Positions 25,941 through 37,037 of a stretch of DNA of 64,000 nucleotides are shown piece after piece. Position 1 is the first letter of the stretch; each line of letters opens with the position of its first letter. The stretch covers positions 46,815,381 to 46,879,380 of the forward strand of contig JALJCS010000001.1 in assembly GCA_023055355.1 (NCBI GenBank). Reading direction: 5' to 3'. The translations under genes and the position numbers were made by a program. This DNA is from Agelaius tricolor. Lineage: Eukaryota > Chordata > Aves > Passeriformes > Icteridae. Under the pieces are notes generated by a model, which was given only the letters and a program-made list of their open reading frames with translations, was not told the DNA's origin and made no database searches.

Positions 25941-27186
25941 ATTCACTCAAGGATATGTGATCTTTGGATTTCTGGGAAGGTTTCAATTAGAAACATGTTT
26001 AACTCAATAAGAGTAGTTGGAAATACTTGAAAACTAGATTTTTGCAGCAATTTCTAAAGACAGGATGTTTACTGCTGTGGTCCCTCTCCATCTTCCCTGC
26101 CCTTTGAAATTGGTGTTTTGAATGCTGAAAAGTTAATTTCTGACAGATAGTATTTCAAATCTAGTTGTGTGCACTTCATTGCAACATTTTGAAATCCTTA
26201 GGAAACATTTTAGTAGATAATTTTGTAGTGGATAATTTAGGAAAAACTGAGTTTACCAGAGGTGATGATTTTATCTCGGGTCTGCTTGTTTCAAGCTGTG
26301 TTGTTAGGAAAAGAAATACTATGATTCCTGCTTTGATACCAAAATTATACCATTTTCACATTGTCCATTTATGTAATAGTATCATACATAAATAGTATTT
26401 GTGTAATAGTATAGCTGATTTCTATCAATTTAGCTGCTATGTGGAAGAACTCTCATTAAAGAATGCTCTTTGAAGTAATTGATATTTTATTACTTGCTCT
26501 TCTTTTAAGAAACCCCCATTTTTTGTATGTCAAGATCATGAATAATTTTGTCATTTGAGGAAAAGTGATCTGCTCTTCACTAGAAGGGCTGAGGAAATGG
26601 CTTAAAATATTTCAGGAGAAGCAGCTTTTCCAGACCTCTCAGTCTGACAGTGTGATACGTGTGCATTCTCAGTGAAATGCTCTTTTCCACAGTGATAGGA
26701 TAAGGCATGCAAGCCACACAAGTCCCATTAAACTATCAAAATGAGTCTTGCAACTCAGATGTGTCTGCTGCCTCTTAATGAGAAAGAAAGAATTTTCATC
26801 TTGGATCAACTACCAGTAGCTCTGTAAAAGAAATATAGGGTGACAAGGCTAGTTGAGTGGTAAAGATGGCCGTCTTTGTCCCTACTCTGTTTAACATGGT
26901 CTCACTTCAGTGGGGTCCTACCGGCGCAATTCTGGGGTAGTGGAGTAGCTTTTTACAAGCACATTTGGTTGGTCAAGCAGTCCCCTTCCTACTCTTTTGT
27001 GAAAATTGTATTGTAACATCTATGTTGTATTGTATGTTGTATTGTGATGATGCTAATTAGAGAGTTCACTGACTGTTCATGGGCTCTGTGAATTCTTCTT
27101 CCATATGAAAGGGCAGATCTTTGTAAGCACAGGCAACATATGGGTATAGGTGGGATTTCTTTGCAACCTGCTTCAGCATTTCCCAC
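25941..27186. other. Anonymous non-coding DNA
   Basis: No gene or recognised transposon. It contains an exact 12-bp tandem duplication at 27021-27044 and AT-rich repeats of 'taatagtat' type near 26370-26410. Confidence 0.6.
27021..27044. repeat. Exact 12-bp tandem duplication
   Basis: tatgttgtattg occurs twice head to tail at 27021-27032 and 27033-27044. It is a simple local duplication. Confidence 0.95.
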
Positions 27187-27355
27187 AGATCATGGAACCA
27201 GAGAATGCTTTGATGTAGTGAATGTAGTGAATCTTTAAAGACCACCTAGGCCAATCCCCTGCATGTGCAGGGCCATCTTCCAATAGATCAGATTGTTCAG
27301 GGCTCCACCAAACCTGACTGAACATTTCCAGTGGCATCCAATTTAAGAGTCTTGC
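27187..27355 (-). mobile_element. CR1 LINE, short 3' fragment, minus strand
   Basis: The plus strand shows the reverse complement of a CR1 3' end. atcatggaaccagagaatg stands where the terminal repeat belongs, followed by tctttaaagaccacctagg, a decayed ccctgcatgtgcagggcc and ttgttcagggctccacc. The last block, tgaacatttccagtggcat, corresponds to the CR1 'cttgaacacttccaggg' segment. It is heavily diverged and only about 170 bp long. Confidence 0.8.
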
Positions 27356-28117
27356 AGGACAGCAGGAGATGGAAGGATGCACTCGCCCTGTGGACTTCTT
27401 TGGGGTAGGCAGAAAAGAGTGAAAGAAAGGATGTACTGAAATCAAAACACCTCACTGTCGTACTACTGGTATTCATCAGGCTGCTGTCTATTCTGAGGTG
27501 CCTCACTATTGTTCTGACTTGTAATTTGATTTGGGAGAAAGTCTGATTAAGAACTTTGTACTGATCCAGGAGCTGCCTTCATTCATTGTAATAGTACCCA
27601 CGGGATGTAGCTGAGTCACCAACCTGGGTTATTTTTTTCTAACATCTGTACATCTGTATTTTATTTAATTATAAAGTCCAGATACTCCTGCTTTCTGTTA
27701 CAAGCTTTTTATCTTACTCTGGTCATGTCAAAATCAATTTGTAATTCGGTGGTGTACATATGAAATTAGTTTAAATTTGCTATGTGTTTCCAAGGGTGAC
27801 TGACATTTAATATTTTGTTCTGAGGGTCTCATTAGCACAGTGCACCCATAATAATGACAGAGGGTAAGTGAGCTATTGAACAGCATCCATCTGTCCCCAT
27901 AGCAAATGGCCAGAGGGAAATCCAGGGGAAAAATAAATGGATGATTGTCAGCAACTCTGTATTTTGCAGCTTAGAAAAGTCAAATACAGGGCTGCAAGTT
28001 TGCTGTGAGCTTCAAGGCTTTTGCCCTCCATGACCCAGAAGATGCTTCTTAGTAACAATTTGTACATGCCAAGGGAAGGACTGCCACTTTCATTATGTGT
28101 ATTTATATTGCACTCGA

Positions 28118-28134
28118 CAGTGGCAATGCCACTG
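28118..28134. repeat. Perfect short palindrome (8-bp arms)
   Basis: cagtggca (28118-28125) and tgccactg (28127-28134) are exact reverse complements around one A. This is the size of a dimeric transcription-factor site; whether it is functional is unknown. Confidence 0.9.
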
Positions 28135-30265
28135 ATAATTTAGCATATTGAGAGAATGTTCACTTTACTAAAACATCATCACATGTGACTATATGCTTAT
28201 TATTTTTCAGTGCATTTTGTTAAATTCTTATTAATAAGATGTAGTGAGTGAATTTCTTTATATTTTTAGTGTCTGAAAATTACTTTGTTGAAGTGTTTTG
28301 AAAGTCTATGCTTCTCATTGTGGTTTTTCCCTGGAAGGAAATCATCCTATATTTTTATTAAAAATAGGCTATTTTGATTGTTTTTATTTGGAAAATTGTC
28401 TGTTCACTAGAAAAACAGTGATTTCTACTAAAAGCAAGAATATGCATACAATGAGAAGAAGCCTTTTATTGTGTCAGCATAAACATTTACTTTAAAATAA
28501 ATTAGGATTGTTTTCAGTAATGGATCTTTCAACTCTGGAGTAGTCAGTATAATCAGCATAAATACTGAAAGAGAAATAGATACTGGAAAAGAAGCAAAGA
28601 AAAATGCAATTAAATGATTATGAGATAACAGAAACCTGTCTGAAAGTAGGCAAAGAGAATGATGACTTTTTTTATCAAGCAGAATATTTCAAACTTCATT
28701 ATCCCCGAGAATTCTTGAGGTTAGTTTTTTCTGGATATTCACTTTTATCACATTGGGGCATAATTCGCATGAGTTGTATTGGTGATTTTGGTTTTGTGCT
28801 TCTTTGGAGAAAAAACAAACAAAAAATGTGCAGGGTTTCTTTCTTCCAACATTTCATTAGATTCCTTTTAAAAATCTGTTTTGCTTGTTATATTGTTCTC
28901 CGTGTCTGTCTGATAAAGTTCCCCTGCCTCACTGATTATTGCTGAGGTGCCTATCGTGGTGATGAAAGAGCAGGACAGATGGCAAGGGCACAAGAAAGAG
29001 CAGATTGTACTGTTCGATTGCAAAGTTATTTATGCCAGGGCAAAGGACAAGCAGAATTGCTTTACCAGAACAACTGCTTTTATCTAGACATTTCCCAGTG
29101 CTTTTGAAGTTGCATCTGCTGCTTGTAGTGAGTGTTGTCACAGAGCCTTTGGCTTCCATCACTCCGTGTGACCTGCAGTAGTACATTTTCTCATTTGCAG
29201 AAATGCTGCTCTGCACTGCAGAGGGGTTGCTTCAGTAATCCTTATGTTTGATCTTGATATGACTTCTTGCTTTTGTTGTGAGCATTTCCACATCCTTTTT
29301 ACAGACAAGTATTTAGGTATATTTTTTCTTTTTTTTTTCACAGCGAATTCATGTAGTGCTTGAACTTATATTGTAAAATTATATTAGAATTTATATTTAG
29401 ATATGTGTATTCACTTACATATTCTATAGAAAATGTATTCATCTATGTAGTAAAGACTAGTAATTATTGAATGCACTATTTACCCCCAAATATTTTTATA
29501 ACATTATATTAATTAGGCAGTGGTAGCCATTACTTGTGTCCATATAAATCTTAAAACAAACAAACCCAAAAAAACCTCCCCATATTTCATCTGAAATTTT
29601 TTAGCAAACGCTTGAAACTGCAAAAATTTACCATTAATACATGCATCTTACTATTAACTTTCTCCGAGATGCTTTTAATTTTCACTTAATTTGTGTAGAT
29701 ACTGGTTTTACTTTAAATACAAATAGAAGGTTTATATTTTAAAAACATGCATATATATTATAGCGTCATACTTTTAATAAATATGAGTAACATTGTTATA
29801 TAATTTATAACCTTTATATTAAGGAATGACTTTGTGACAGGAGATTATTAAAAAGAGGATGAAAGAAAAATTAAAGCACATGTCATACATTTGGGTTCAA
29901 GCCTGTTAAAGAAAAGTAAGGACTTAGGTCTCTTATCTTAGGTCAAAAAGCCTAGCCTGTTCTTTATCTTATTTGCTAATCAGTCACACTGAGCTCCTCT
30001 CATGGCCCATAGAAGAAAATTGTATGGAGCTAGAAGGTTCAGTTTTGTACTAGAATCATCTTTCTATATGAGAAATCACATCACTGTTTATCATGAAGGT
30101 GATTTGATTGCATATGGGAATTTTCCATCTTTATATGCAGCTGCCCCCATTTATCTTAATGGCATATGAGAATCGAAAAGAAAAACCATAAAAATATTTT
30201 CTTGACATTCAAAAGTTAAAATTTTCCTTTCCTTATTTGTCTGTACTAATTTTATTAGAATGCAT

Positions 30266-30284
30266 TGTCTCTCAAAGAGAGACA
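30266..30284. repeat. Perfect inverted repeat, 8-bp arms with AAA loop
   Basis: tgtctctc (30266-30273) and gagagaca (30277-30284) pair exactly around AAA. It is too short for a microRNA precursor and is not followed by a terminator-like context. It may be chance. Confidence 0.85.
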
Positions 30285-30829
30285 GTGTTCATATCAGCTT
30301 GTTATCCTTTTAGTGTCTGTAACAGCACTTCTAAATTATTCTCCCAAATGTCCTAATCATTTGGAAGAACATGGGAAGGGATGAAAGGTTGGAATGGAGA
30401 GGTCTGACTTCAAAGTTTGCTTTTCTAACAGATAAGTGAAATATGGTCAGCAGTATTACAGTAACTGGACTTCCTGGCCTGAAGCAAGGCTGCTGACTGC
30501 ATTTTGGCCTATCATAGCAATTACATCACTTCAGAGTTCTGTTAAGCTTGTCAAGCTTGTCTACACAATTTAAGTAGAAGACAAGAAGGACAGGAGAGAA
30601 AAATAAGGGAATAGGGATGAATTGCTGCACGAACAGAAAAAAAAAGAACAGAGATTTAAAACTGTTTAAAAGTACGTTTAACATGTTCAACTTGTTTTTC
30701 TACATGGAACCTGTTAAGCATTGGCATCCTGACTGAGGTATTGGCCTGTTTTTGCAGACACTTTCTTTGGACTCCAGAGACGATTTGTTTGTTCTTACAA
30801 ATTGAGGGGGTCTGGCCTCTTGCAAACTC

Positions 30830-31432
30830 GGTGCTGCTGATGGACATAAGTCAGCAATGTGTGCTTGCATCCCAGAGAGCCAGCCGCATCCTGGGCTGCA
30901 TTGAAAGGAGCCTGGCCAGCAAGGAAAGAGAGGTGATCCTCTCCCTCTACTGCACTGTGGAGAGATCCTACCTGGAGTGCTATGTCCACTTCTGGGGGTC
31001 CCAGCACAGGAAGGACATCAGCCTGTTGGAGTGAGGCCACTGGAGGGCCACTCAACTGATTAAAGAGGTGAAGCACCTCTCCTGTGAGGAAAGTCTGAGA
31101 GAATTTGGATTGTTCAGCCTGGAAGAGAGCAGGCTTTGGGGTGTCCTAATCAAAATTTACCTGGGGGCAGCCTTCAAGAGAGCTGGAGAGAGACTTTTAA
31201 CAAGGGGGTGTAATGACAATACAAACGGGAATGGCTTCAGACTGAAAAGGGTGGGTTTAGATAAGATTTAAGACAGACGCTCTTTACCTTGAGCATGATG
31301 AGGTGTTGGAACAGGTTGCCCAGAGAAGTTGTGGACACATCTTCCTTGGAAGTGCTCAGGGCTGGGTTAGATGGAGCTTTGAGCACCCTGGTCTTGTGAA
31401 AGGTGTCCCTGCCTAGGTGCATGACCATTTTT
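30830..31432 (+). mobile_element. CR1 LINE, about 600-bp fragment, plus strand
   Basis: This is a sense-oriented CR1 fragment. It starts around the block gtcagcaatgtgtgcttgc and runs through catcctgggctgcattga, gaggtgatcctctccctc, tgtccacttctgggggtcc, tggattgttcagcctgga, gttggaacaggttgccca and gtgctcagggctgggtta. These are the end of the reverse-transcriptase frame and the 3' untranslated region. It ends at gtgtccctgcctaggtgc without the usual terminal 'ccaaccc...attctatg' segment, so the extreme 3' end is missing or unrecognisable. Stops and frameshifts show it is inactive. Confidence 0.93.
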
Positions 31433-32860
31433 TGATCAAAGAATGCACTCCTCTAAAACAAAGACATGGGAATGTTGGCTTTTTAGCTTAAAATATTTTC
31501 TTCACATTTGATTCCAAGTTTTAGAAAGGAGTAAAGAAGACTTAGGATGTAAATTGCTGAAAAATTCCCAAATTTCCAAAAAAGGAAATTCTGTTTCAGT
31601 TGAACTGTCTTCTGTTGAAGTGAGTATTGGTCTTTTCTCATTGTTTCTAAGGTAGATTTCAGTGGTCATTTATACAGATATAAACTATATGTTTATACAA
31701 ATACAAACGATACTCTTGTCACATAACAGTAAAAATTTTGACTTTGTAGTTCAGCAGAGTTGAAAGTAAATATTAAATGTCACAGTCTATTACAGTAACT
31801 GCCTAATGTGGCTATACATGGAAATATCTTGTTTACATTTTCATGCAGAATAATTGTAGGAGTAAGGTGGTTGACAGAAATGATCTGTGACCTTTCACTG
31901 GCAGTTGAACTACTGAGAGTTTTAGTTTAGTTCAGCAGTGCACCTTTGGAGCAAATTTCTTCATCTGCAATTTTCTTGATGTTGCAAAGCCATTTTGTTG
32001 TATACAAAGTAGAAATATGTGATGAAGCTAAATTGCAAGAAAAGTGCAGTTTAGAAGGAAAAATTATAAGTACTTTGTAGATTCTGTATATTTCATGTGT
32101 TTTAATTCACTGTAACATCTTTCTCAAAATGTTTCACTTGTGACTTTGAATTTTTCCACTGAGTGATGAAGGAGAAAAAACTTGCATTTACATTCTTTCA
32201 TTTTGGCCTGAAATATGTCCAATGTCATATGCAGCACATTTGCAACGTTTCTGGGTGGTTATCTGCATAGGAAATAAAGATTAAAATAACCAAAACAGAC
32301 AAAAGAAAAATCTGAACCCAACAAACATTAGTATTAACCTAGGGTTCCTTGGGTTTCTGAGGGTTTTTTTAATAATGTGCCACAATATTTTCTTTTATGC
32401 CAATGAAGCAGATAGGAGTATTACCTTTTTTTCTGTCTCCAACCCTTCTAGTCATCTGTTAATGACTTCAGAATTTATTTTGGTATGAAAAACCAAAGGG
32501 CTCTTAATATTTTTTTATTTATTAATTAATTTCATGTTAATATTAAGAATGTCCCATTATAAAGCCTTTCCCTTTGGAAGTATTCTAAAATAAACTATAG
32601 AAAACTATTGAAAGTTGTAAGATTCTCAGTCTTTATTTCTGGGACTTCAGTGTAGTGCTTTCTGGAAACCAACAAAAAAAATATGAGATAATTTGAAATC
32701 TTAAATTATCTGTTTTTCTTTTTATTCATTATCATTGGCTTGAAGTTTTAGATTTATTTAATTTGAAAACAAATTATGGGAGCAGTTGTTTCAATCCTTG
32801 TTGTAAGAGAAATAAAAATTGTAATCAGTCTTGAAGCATCTATGTCTACTTGGAAACAAA

Positions 32861-32947
32861 AAACCCTCTTAGGAAAGTTTTGATATATGCAGGATTAAAG
32901 ACTATAAAACCTCTTACTGGAGTTTTGATATAATATATGTAGGATTA
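32861..32947. repeat. Imperfect tandem duplication, about 46-50 bp period
   Basis: A unit with the order ctctta, agttttgatata, then atgcaggatta at 32861-32896 recurs at about 32907-32947. In the second copy a few bases (TATA) are inserted and the last block is atgtaggatta. It is a local duplication that has since diverged. Confidence 0.8.
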
Positions 32948-33595
32948 GAAATATTTGTTACCATGTTTGGTGGCCTGTATATCAGCATTTCCTAAGGATG
33001 TGTTATTGGGATAGAACTCCACACTGGGCTTCTTTTCAAGCTCCAGATTTAAAATGCACCAAGGTAAATACTGAAGTGCTTAAACATATTAAATGTAAAT
33101 TAAAGGACTTGACAAGGCAAATGAAATTCAACAAAATATTTACTCCTATGATCAGGCTATGATTTGGCTTTATTTGAAAAAAAAGGTTTGTATTTAGAAA
33201 AGAAAGAAAGCAAAATATTTAAAGGAAGGATCAATGTAAAATCTGTCGCAACATTTTTATTTTTTCTGTTTTCTAATGAGATGGTTATTGAGTAAGTAGA
33301 AGACTGCATATAGAGTATAAACTCAGTGCTCTTTGCTTTTCAAAAATTTAGTTGGAATAATGTGTGTCTTGCCATTGAGGACTGTCTGGAACACACATCT
33401 GTGTTAAACATTGTCTCAGGGTTGTCCTATTTACATTAGTTACCAAAGACAAAATTCTCTGTCAGGTATTTTGCAGAGTAATTCTAAGCAGAGAATTAAG
33501 AGAGAATATTCTATGAGAGAATATATGTGCTTCTGCTTATCAGTTCTGACCTTTCTGAAATTTTAAGACTGATGTAATTTCAGAAAAAGCATTTA

Positions 33596-33640
33596 TATGA
33601 ACTAATTAGGTGACATTTGTATGAACTAAAGGTGACATTT
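33596..33640. repeat. Imperfect tandem duplication, 24-bp period
   Basis: tatgaactaattaggtgaca at 33596 recurs at 33620 as tatgaactaaaggtgacatt; the second copy lacks two bases. It is a local duplication. Confidence 0.9.
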
Positions 33641-36600
33641 AGATATGACATGATAAATGATGATATTTACAAAACCCCTTAATTTATGTTGCAAAACTGT
33701 TAGTATTTTCATTTGTGATAGGGTCCACTATGTGTTAGGGTATTAGGTTGATATATATATATGTATTTATTCAGTGGGCTTCCACTGAATTTATGTTGGT
33801 CTGATATTAGCCAGAGCAAATTTCTGTTTCAAAAAGATCTCATGCAGGACTCCATACTCTTTCCTTTAAACTCTGGAGGTGATGTAAACTTACTGACTTC
33901 CCTGAAGTTGATACAAATTTGGATTCCCTTTTTTTGCCTTCTGAGTGAAGATTTTTTTAATATGTAAGAGTAAATATAGTATCTGACTGTTAAGTATACA
34001 ATATGCACTGCCAGGCCTTTCATGTTAATTCAGTGTAGCCAGCAGTGACAATGAGGTGTTACTGATGTAAAGAGATCAAAAAATAAACTGTACCAAGTCA
34101 CCATGTGATTCATTTGCTCTGGTGTGGCAGCAGTGGAAATGGGGCATGGAAATGGCATCTAGGGGCTCCTAATTTGCTGTTTCTTACCCAGCACCCTCTT
34201 TAACCCACTGGCTCACTGCAGAGGCTCCTACAGTGCTTTGCTACAAGTTTGACTCAGCATGAAGCACAGGTTGGCTAAGTTTTGTTAGAGCGCACTTTCT
34301 AGACAATAGTAATAAAACTAGAGTGAGACTGGGGAAAAAAAGAGGAAGGGACAAAGTACGTGCAAGTCATACCATAAGGGAAAATCACCTGTTATTCTCA
34401 AGTTTATTCTGTTTTGGAGAAACAATGTCGATATTAAAGATGACAGATGATGGCAACTGATTTATACCGCAACTTTTATGGTATCTTACATCCTGTGTGT
34501 GTACTTTAAAGAAGAGATATGAAATATATGACTTTGCTGCTTTGGTTCATCTAAAGTTCAAAAAGATAGGAAAAGCTGTCATTTCAAAGAAATACTTCAG
34601 TCCAGAGATGTGCTGAGAGCACAGTGTGTATATCCTATCAAAAGGGTAATCTCACATGCTATTGTCTGTGTATCTCAAGTGTTTTCAAATATATAATTGA
34701 CTTTTGCAGCCATTCCCCAAACTCAGCTCTTCTGATCTTCTCTGGTTTTCCTGTTGTGCAACCAAACCAGAGCACTGGGGGGACACAGAGGGACTTCTGA
34801 CAGCCATGGGGTAATTAATCAGATGTCTTCTTTAGGATTTTAGGGAAGGATGGCAAAACAACATCAAGGTGGAGAATGATGCTTTTAAGTCTCACTTGTT
34901 TTCACAGCTTCAGGATTTTCCCAGCTGTAACAAAATGGAGAATTTGTCCTCGAGACCATTTTGAATAGCAATGATTTTTCTTCTGCTGACTTTGCTGAGA
35001 TGACTGTTGAGAAATTCTTCATATTTTGTAGTGGTCTCATAACAAATGGGAATTTGCACATTGTCAGAGATATGTACCCTTGAAGTACAATTACACATGG
35101 AGAAATATAGGAGCAGCAGTGACAGCTTGAAATATAAGCTTCACTACATGGAAAGTCAGAGATAAGTGTGAAGAATAGTGTTGGTAAATTCTTTACCCAT
35201 AGAGGAATGTCTAAATAATGAGGTGTTTTCAAACTAAGCCTTCAGGTTGTATTAAATATGAGAATTCCATTGTTGGTCTAGTTTTAAGGAATTATTTTCT
35301 GTCACCTCTTGCTCAGAGCTCTCTGTCTCTACACTCTCCTGCTAGCAAACTGAAACTGGACTATTCAGATAGATTAGAGTTTGTTTTTTTCCTCACAGAG
35401 AATCCTATTATCCACCGCTGGTACAGCGAGCAAATAACCAGTCAAGATTGCATAGACAAGGAAAAAAGCAAAAAAGGCTTAGCTGTTCTTCAAAACTTTA
35501 TCTAATTGAAATGATGCATGGCACAACTTAAAGTTCACTAATGTAGCTGCAGTCAAAGATTTTTTGCTAAGCATGGCTGACACACAAATGTTTAATGGAG
35601 TAGATTTTATTTTGTTTGTCAGAAATGTGAGTCTTGCTCCAGCAAAAGACTCAAAGGATTTTGCCAAGATGCAGCCATGTGACTAAATGTTGTTCTCTGT
35701 CTAATACCTAAGCGATTCTCAGTGCCTTTTTTCCTTTGTTTTCAATCTACTTTCAGTTTGTGTATTTTTGCCAACACAGAAGTTGCCAGCAACTCTGAAT
35801 GCCCAAATTTTAATTTTGTTCAAGTGCAAAATAGCTGTTAACAATGACTTTTGGATTTGAGGAATTTAGCAGATTGTTTTAATGACCTGTGTGAATTTAC
35901 TGAGTGCAAATTAATATGTTTCATTTTGCAAAACCTTATAGAAGGCAGTAAAGTTAATTTACTGTTTAGGTTTTCATGTATTAGCTTTTTTTTAATGCAT
36001 TGGAAATTGGAAATGAGAATAGATTTCTTGTTACAAGATATTTCTATGATCTGACATTCCTCTTACCAACACATCATTATTAAGTATATGATTATTTGTG
36101 AGTTACATCTGTAATAAATATTGCATTTCACAGCTTGAACAAGAAGGGGTTAAAATGATTGTTGAATGCAACAATAATCAGTGAAGTACTCAATTAGATT
36201 TTATATAAAAAACTTCATTGGAACAAGAGGAATTTATTGAACTGCAATTTTCTTGTAACTGTTACAAGGTATTAGAAATAGGTATTTAAAATGCATTCTC
36301 TTTCTTAGGCAGTGTATGCTAATATATTTGCTATTCTCAAGGTAATACTGCATTAGTAAGTACCTATATCTAGTACAATTTGATAAATTAAGTTTGCTAT
36401 AACAACTATGTTGCTTGCAAAAATATTGCCCAAGCCAGGTAGTTGATGTTTTTAAAAGGCTGTTTCAGAGGCATATAGAAGATTTGTTGGAACATTGAGG
36501 GGAGGTACAGAAGTACTTTCCATGCTCATCCACTTTTCCGTCGGTGCTCAGAAGCAGCCAAGAACTGTCAGATCTTAAACCAAGTTTCTGACTTGCTCTG

Positions 36601-36654
36601 ATTTATGCTGGTTTACAGAACAGTTATGCTAGTTTCAAATATGGACTTGATTCC

Positions 36655-37037
36655 CTTTATTGAGGGAGCTGGGGTTGTTTAGCCTGGAGAAAAGGAGTCT
36701 CAGGGTGACCTTACCACCTCAACATCTACCAGTAAAGAAAGTGGAGCCAGGTGGGAGTTGGTCTTTTCTCCCAGGTGACGAGTGACAGGCTGAGATGACA
36801 CAGCCTCAAGCTGTGCCAGGGGAGGGTCAGACTGGACAGCAGAAGGGATTTCATCATGGAAGGGGCTGTTAAACATTGAGACAGACTGTCCATGGAGTTA
36901 GAGTCACTATACTGGAGGTAGTCTAGGAATGACTGGATGTGGCAATCAGTGCCATTGTGTGGTTGACAAAGATGGCGGTGGGTCAAAGGTTGGACTTAAG
37001 GATCTTAGAGATCCTTTCCAACCTGAATGATTCTGTG
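36655..37037 (+). mobile_element. CR1 LINE, 3' fragment with preserved end, plus strand
   Basis: A sense CR1 tail begins near ggggttgtttagcctggaga and continues through caggctgagatgacacagc, aaacattgagacagactg, gaatgactggatgtggca and gggtcaaaggttggactt. It ends ccaacctgaatgattctgtg, the recognisable CR1 3' terminus with one attctgtg unit at 37030-37037. The coding part is missing through 5' truncation, and internal sections are shortened against the consensus I remember. Confidence 0.92.

Larger units (their letters stand above)
27356..30829. other. Anonymous non-coding DNA including a possible conserved block
   Basis: No gene was identified. The 27770-28150 stretch is free of simple repeats and transposons and has a balanced, information-rich texture that I associate with conserved non-coding elements. 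It contains a perfect palindrome at 28118-28134. A small hairpin-forming inverted repeat lies at 30266-30284. Open frames up to 113 codons look random. Confidence 0.55.
31433..36654. other. Anonymous AT-rich non-coding DNA
   Basis: No gene or recognised transposon. Two imperfect local duplications (32861-32947 and 33596-33640) and a short TA run at 33751-33762 are present. The 115-codon minus-strand frame near 34.9-35.2 kb has no recognised domain and overlaps other open frames. Confidence 0.6.

Noticed and set aside
30266..30284. Hairpin considered as a microRNA precursor or terminator
   Set aside because: The 8-bp stem is far too short for a microRNA precursor, and intrinsic terminators are not relevant in this vertebrate-type sequence.
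30795..31076. Paired open frames of 93-97 codons on both strands
   Set aside because: They are fragments of a dead CR1 element. The plus-strand frame includes part of the decayed CR1 reverse-transcriptase end and is already reported as the mobile element.
34885..35232. 115-codon minus-strand frame
   Set aside because: Residue composition looks random, no domain is recognised, and a second frame overlaps it on the same strand.
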